The notes below the pieces were generated by a model. The model did no database searches. It was given only the letters and a program-made list of their open reading frames with translations, and was not told the origin of the DNA. Shown here in pieces: positions 23,770-27,449 of a DNA stretch of 27,449 nucleotides; position 1 is the first letter of the stretch, and every line of letters begins with the position of its first letter. Position numbers and translations under genes: made by a program. Source of the stretch: Bacillota bacterium (GTDB lineage: Bacteria; Bacillota; Clostridia; Lachnospirales; Lachnospiraceae); the NCBI GenBank assembly GCA_023415055.1, contig JAEZLZ010000149.1, positions 1 through 27,449 on the forward strand. The letters are read 5' to 3'.

Positions 23770-25263
23770 TTATATTTCTCCTCTTTTAATCTTTTTGCTT
23801 GCTGTTTTGGGAAACTCTTTATCATAAAACACTACACTTTCAATTTGCTTATAGGAAGCTAAACTCTTGTTCAATTCGTTAATTTTTTTACGAATGATGC
23901 CTTCCTCACAATCGGAATAGATCTTAGCTGTCAGTTTCCCATTATGCTCACATACAACGATCTCTTTAATCTCATCAATTTTCATAAATTCAAATTCCAG
24001 TTCCTCCGGGCTTATATTCTTCCCATTGGGTAAGACAATCAAATTCTTTTTTCTCCCGGATAAATATACGTAATTGTCTTCAATATATCCTAAATCTCCG
24101 GTTAAAAACCATTCCCCATCAAATGCTTGTGCTGTAGCCTCAGGATCCTTGTAATACCCCATAAATAGGTAGGAGCTTTTAAACAGCAACTCGCCGTCTT
24201 TTACTTTTCCTTCGGAATTCTTATTAATGCGTCCAATACTTCCAGGGCGAGCATCATCATTTGGATTTACTGTAATAGATCCCACGGTTTCGGTAAGTCC
24301 ATATCCGTTTAATACCAAGACATCCAAATCCTGCATCCGTTTTACAAGGTCATTATCTAGAGGTGCTCCACCGATGATAATAATTCGTAAATTTCCGCCG
24401 AGTAATTGGCTTAAAGCTTGTTTCCGTGCCAGAAGATGATCCATATTATTTATTTTCATTTGTTCTTGTGCTGTAGCCTCAATGATTTTATCAAAGTATG
24501 TCAGCACTGCCGGTACTAAGAATATATAATATGGTCTGGCTTGCGGTATTTCAGCTAAAAGATTCTTTAGTCCTGCAGAAATAAAAATATTCCCCCCATT
24601 ATACATGGATAAAAGCACCTGATTAGCAAATGGAATCATGTGATGGTATGGTAACATTAAATATGTCGTGTCTCTCACTTTAAGACTATAGGAAAAATAA
24701 AGATTAGTACGTAGTAAATTAGTTTGTGAATGCATCACACCCTTTGGTTTCCCTGTAGTCCCAGAAGTATAAAATAGATAGGACAGTTCTGTACCGTCAG
24801 TATCCGGCAATGCAATTTCCGCTTCACAACTTTGATAGGCCTCCGTATCTGCTTCGATGCAGATTGTATGTATTACCCTCTTGTTATGTTCTGTTATATA
24901 TTCACAAACCGATTGATTAAAGACGGAATAAACCAAACAGGCTGTATCGCTATGCTCCACCATATAGGCTTTTTCCTGTGTTGTTGCCATATTATCCAAC
25001 ATAACCAAAACATTACCTGACAGTGGTATCGCATAACTCCACATAATGCAATCAGATGAATTCTCCGATATAATAGATACCTTGCTATTCGTAATACCCT
25101 TTAAGATTAATGACTTTGCAATCTCTGTTACCTTTTTTGAAAACTCAGAGTAAGTAATAGAATTCATCTTCCCATCTTTTATATAAGAAAAGGCAGGTTT
25201 ATCACCGTAACACTCTGTAGTTAAAGAAAGCAATTCCCTGATTGTTGAGATATTTCCAAACAT
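23770..25263 (-). CDS. Acyl-AMP ligase (ANL superfamily)
   Basis: A 497-aa adenylate-forming enzyme that activates a carboxylic acid with ATP and transfers it to the adjacent carrier protein. Core motifs: P-loop YTSGTTGKPKG (165-175), NGYGLTET (319-326), TGDLG (388-392), hinge SGRKKNL (402-408) and the C-terminal FPKTASKKIKR with catalytic lysine probably K491. The motif LPYHHMIPF and the hinge continuation GKNISPEELE look like fatty-acyl or aryl ligases rather than NRPS amino-acid domains, which usually have IELGEIE. The substrate is therefore more likely a fatty or aromatic acid, though this is motif-based. GGAGG precedes the ATG. Confidence 0.88.
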   Translation of the reverse strand: MFGNISTIRELLSLTTECYGDKPAFSYIKDGKMNSITYSEFSKKVTEIAKSLILKGITNSKVSIISENSSDCIMWSYAIPLSGNVLVMLDNMATTQEKAYMVEHSDTACLVYSVFNQSVCEYITEHNKRVIHTICIEADTEAYQSCEAEIALPDTDGTELSYLFYTSGTTGKPKGVMHSQTNLLRTNLYFSYSLKVRDTTYLMLPYHHMIPFANQVLLSMYNGGNIFISAGLKNLLAEIPQARPYYIFLVPAVLTYFDKIIEATAQEQMKINNMDHLLARKQALSQLLGGNLRIIIIGGAPLDNDLVKRMQDLDVLVLNGYGLTETVGSITVNPNDDARPGSIGRINKNSEGKVKDGELLFKSSYLFMGYYKDPEATAQAFDGEWFLTGDLGYIEDNYVYLSGRKKNLIVLPNGKNISPEELEFEFMKIDEIKEIVVCEHNGKLTAKIYSDCEEGIIRKKINELNKSLASYKQIESVVFYDKEFPKTASKKIKRGEI

Positions 25264-25299
25264 AATAATCCTCCATGCAGCCGATACCTGCGATTACAT

Positions 25300-25324
25300 G
25301 ATTGAAAAACAAAGTTTTTCAATC
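25300..25324. repeat. Perfect 11-bp inverted repeat between the condensation and ligase genes
   Basis: GATTGAAAAAC (25300-25310) and GTTTTTCAATC (25314-25324) form a perfect stem with a 3-nt loop, about 35 nt before the ligase start within the 156-nt gap. A smaller GCAG/CTGC dyad lies beside it. Its 19-nt right part (25306-25324) recurs at 15928-15946, so it may be a dispersed element. In the transcript it could act as attenuator or processing site. Confidence 0.6.
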
Positions 25325-25419
25325 TAGGTGTCAGTACAATATTTGCAGATGGAATTGTACACAATTCCATCTTTTCCCTCCATAGTAAGAATAGGTTTAA
25401 TCTATCCTGTTTTTCTATT

Positions 25420-26691
25420 CTATGATACATTTTTAATAATGAAACTTTCAATCATATTTTCCATTTTCTGATAAATTTCTACAATTTCTCGCTTATTGAA
25501 GTAGTTATCCCAATACATATAATGATAAGTTATGGTTCTCCAATCAAGATAATCAGATATATAGATTGTCAAAGGTAGTGAGTCGATTTCGCATCGGTGA
25601 TAATTCAATGTGGCAAAGGTAGAGGAAATCTCTTTATTGGTACAAAAATAAGAAAAGGAAAGCTGCGGAATATATTTTCCGTATTTATTTACGGATTCTT
25701 CTGATGCTATTCTAGTATTCCAATCATAATTATTGTGTCTGTAATAATCAAAAGACTGTTTATGAACTGACTCAAGTAAATCGCTAAGGTTCTGATATCG
25801 ATCAAAATCAAATATAAACGGAAGAGTAGTTTCATAGATACCCAAACTGTTTTTATCATTTGTCCCCAATCGGTTTGCAATCGGAATCTCAATACAAAAA
25901 CGCTTGCAACATGTCTTCTCACTCAAAATCTGCGCCAGAATTGTAGCAATCAAACAATATGGCTTAATACTCTTCTTTAAGCAAAACTCCATTAAGTCCT
26001 GCTTTGATTTTTGTGTTGTCTGGAAAGATAATTCCTGAATCGTTGATTTGCCTTCCGTAATAATCTCGTCAAAAAGATTATTACATTTAGAAATTTCTAA
26101 AAACCTGTTTTCCCAAAATATTGTATCGTCAAGATATCTTTGGCTTTCTCTATATTTTTTTACATTATTTAAATATGCAGAATATGGATGCCAGATAATT
26201 TCTTCCTTACTATCGTTCAAAACCTTCTGAATCTTATCTGATAACAATATAATGGATATTCCATCCATGATCAGGTGATTAAAGATAAAGCAAATATGAT
26301 AATAAGAACCCGCCATGGAATAAATGAATATGTAATACAGTTTCTCTCGATTATTTATCTTTGTTGTTCTAGCTTGATTACAAAACATTTCAAACTCTTC
26401 CTGTGTAGAAAAATCATAAGCAGGGATCTCCGGCTTCTGATAGGGCATAAACTCTATATACTGACCGCTATCCTTCACAGCACATCTTGCCGCAAATATA
26501 TCCGCTGTCTTAATACATTGATCAACCGCAGCAGAAAGTTCCTTCACAGAAAAGCTTTTTGAAAATATCATGGAATATGTTATATTCATCGGAATACTCT
26601 TTATTGCTTCATTCACATCAAAAATATAATGTTGTTCATCACAAATTGGTAAAATTTTTGCCTGCTTAAGTTCTTCATAATTGAAATCCAT
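25420..26691 (-). CDS. Stand-alone condensation-fold acyltransferase
   Basis: A 423-aa protein of the condensation-domain/chloramphenicol-acetyltransferase-like superfamily. The active-site motif is present as NHLIMDG (138-144), with H139 the catalytic base and D143 structural. The second half shows the expected CAT-like elements (FCIEIPIANRLG near the DFGW-equivalent region, and PLTIYISDYLDWRTITYHY). There is no attached adenylation or carrier domain, so it must work in trans with the ACP. Members join an acyl or peptidyl thioester to an amine or alcohol; here the acceptor could be a peptide, an amino acid or a lipid. AGGAG lies 9 nt before the ATG. Confidence 0.82.
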   Translation of the reverse strand: MDFNYEELKQAKILPICDEQHYIFDVNEAIKSIPMNITYSMIFSKSFSVKELSAAVDQCIKTADIFAARCAVKDSGQYIEFMPYQKPEIPAYDFSTQEEFEMFCNQARTTKINNREKLYYIFIYSMAGSYYHICFIFNHLIMDGISIILLSDKIQKVLNDSKEEIIWHPYSAYLNNVKKYRESQRYLDDTIFWENRFLEISKCNNLFDEIITEGKSTIQELSFQTTQKSKQDLMEFCLKKSIKPYCLIATILAQILSEKTCCKRFCIEIPIANRLGTNDKNSLGIYETTLPFIFDFDRYQNLSDLLESVHKQSFDYYRHNNYDWNTRIASEESVNKYGKYIPQLSFSYFCTNKEISSTFATLNYHRCEIDSLPLTIYISDYLDWRTITYHYMYWDNYFNKREIVEIYQKMENMIESFIIKNVS

Positions 26692-26727
26692 TCTCTTCTT
26701 CTCCTATTTTCTATTTCATGTTTTGCA

Positions 26728-27003
26728 TTATTCTATCTGATGCTTCACCAACATGATTTTCTTTAGCATACTGATTGCTCGATGCTGTAGAAATTTTGCA
26801 TTGCTGTGGCTTATTTTCATATTTACTTCAACCTCTGCCGAGGTATATCCATGATAGTAGCGTAGAATAATAACATCTCTTTCCCTCTCAGGCAGACGTT
26901 TCAGTGCAATTGCCAGGGCTTCCAGCTCTTCTTCCTTGATTAACGTTTCTATAAAAGGCTCGGTACCATCTGATAGCTCCGTGACCTCCTGGGTATCTGC
27001 CAT
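26728..27003 (-). CDS. Sigma-70 region-4-like protein (possible truncated sigma factor)
   Basis: A 91-aa protein containing only a sigma region 4 helix-turn-helix: ALKRLPERERDVIILRYYHG, then a divergent recognition segment MKISHSNAKFLQHRAISMLKK. Region 2, needed for -10 recognition, is missing; the frame upstream is closed by TAA 17 codons before the ATG and shows no region 2. The ATG at 27003 has no clear ribosome site. It may bind DNA or RNA polymerase as a regulator of the locus, or be a remnant. It sits 54 nt after the ABC gene and 36 nt before the condensation gene, in the same orientation. Confidence 0.7.
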   Translation of the reverse strand: MADTQEVTELSDGTEPFIETLIKEEELEALAIALKRLPERERDVIILRYYHGYTSAEVEVNMKISHSNAKFLQHRAISMLKKIMLVKHQIE

Positions 27004-27057
27004 ATGGTTAAGTGATATTCGCCATCCACTTGCGCTACTTGATATAATTTAAAACAT

Positions 27058-27449
27058 TTAAAAAAGAGTTGTTTTTCCCACATACTGTGTATCGTCTAAG
27101 CGCTGTCTCTGTACAAGCTCAGCAAAATATCCTCCGCTGTTGATTAAGTCATCATATTTGCCATCCTCAATGATCTTCCCTTGATCAAGCACGATAATAC
27201 GATCACACTGCTTTATCGTAGATAGCCTATGGGCAATCACAATTCGTGTGCATTTTAGCCGATCCAGTGATCCCGATACTTTTTTCTGGGTAATGTTATC
27301 CAGTGCACTGGTTGCCTCATCGAACATCAATATCTTCGGCTTGGGTGCGATTGCTCTGGCTATCATCAAGCGCTGTCTTTGACCACCCGAGACACCTCCG
27401 CTGCCTTCCGATATTATTGTGTTCATCCCCATGGGCATGGCACGAATGT
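27058..27449 (-). CDS. NHLM-type bacteriocin-export ABC protein, C-terminal part
   Basis: The window holds only the last 130 residues; the gene runs off the right edge, so the true start is not visible. The sequence IRAMPMGMNTIISEG, signature GGVSGGQRQRL, Walker B PKILMFDEATSALDN and switch IVIAHRLSTI match the nucleotide-binding end of ABC transporters from NHLM (nitrile-hydratase-leader/Nif11) bacteriocin systems, especially the ABC2-type protein. It would export the Nif11-type peptide across the membrane. In that family a partner with a C39 peptidase domain removes the double-glycine leader; this would lie beyond the window. Confidence 0.85.
   Translation of the reverse strand, partial: IRAMPMGMNTIISEGSGGVSGGQRQRLMIARAIAPKPKILMFDEATSALDNITQKKVSGSLDRLKCTRIVIAHRLSTIKQCDRIIVLDQGKIIEDGKYDDLINSGGYFAELVQRQRLDDTQYVGKTTLF

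Noticed and set aside
25221..25451. Minus-strand open frame of 76 codons between the condensation and ligase genes
   Set aside because: It overlaps both neighbours, crosses a perfect hairpin and resembles no protein; treated as non-coding.

Overview
The window reads as chromosome of an anaerobic, saccharolytic clostridium, most likely a Lachnospiraceae relative of Lachnoclostridium/Anaerocolumna. The basis is a trimeric NADH-linked [FeFe] hydrogenase operon, GH43 and GH16 polysaccharide genes, a YesM/YesN-type two-component pair, AzlCD, strong AGGAGG ribosome sites and moderate-to-low GC. No rRNA, tRNA, CRISPR or intact insertion sequence was seen.

Left part (1-7.9 kb): a minus-strand sensor kinase/AraC-type response regulator pair whose upstream region carries a duplicated 54-bp palindromic unit. 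Divergent from it is a gene fusing a DUF6873-like domain to an Elp3/YhcC-like radical SAM domain. A three-gene ABC importer for cystine or a polar amino acid follows, with a near-consensus promoter.

Middle (7.9-21.1 kb): the minus-strand operon hydC, a thioredoxin-like [2Fe-2S] protein gene, hydB, hydA. HydB ends exactly where its usual C-terminal ferredoxin domain would begin. Next come a small membrane protein gene, azlD/azlC overlapping a metallophosphoesterase gene, a divergent pair (unknown protein plus PHP-domain hydrolase) and a cytoplasmic GH43 glycosidase. There follows a deletion scar in which the first part of an AraC-type regulator gene meets a GH16 glucanase gene tail to tail, both without 3' ends. 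hpt and a start-less coding remnant close this part.

Right part (21.2-27.4 kb), the most unusual region: reading leftward along the minus strand, an NHLM-type bacteriocin-export ABC protein (cut by the window edge), a sigma-70 region-4-only protein, a stand-alone condensation-fold protein with HxxxDG, an acyl-AMP ligase, a stand-alone acyl carrier protein, a CDF-fold membrane protein without the usual metal ligands, and a Nif11-type peptide precursor with a GG cleavage site and an 18-residue core holding two cysteines. A DsbA/FrnE-family oxidoreductase gene follows. This looks like a biosynthetic locus combining a RiPP precursor and exporter with a minimal acyl ligase/carrier/condensation set. 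A reasonable hypothesis is an acylated (lipidated) peptide, but the full cluster extends beyond the window and no classical RiPP cyclase is visible here.
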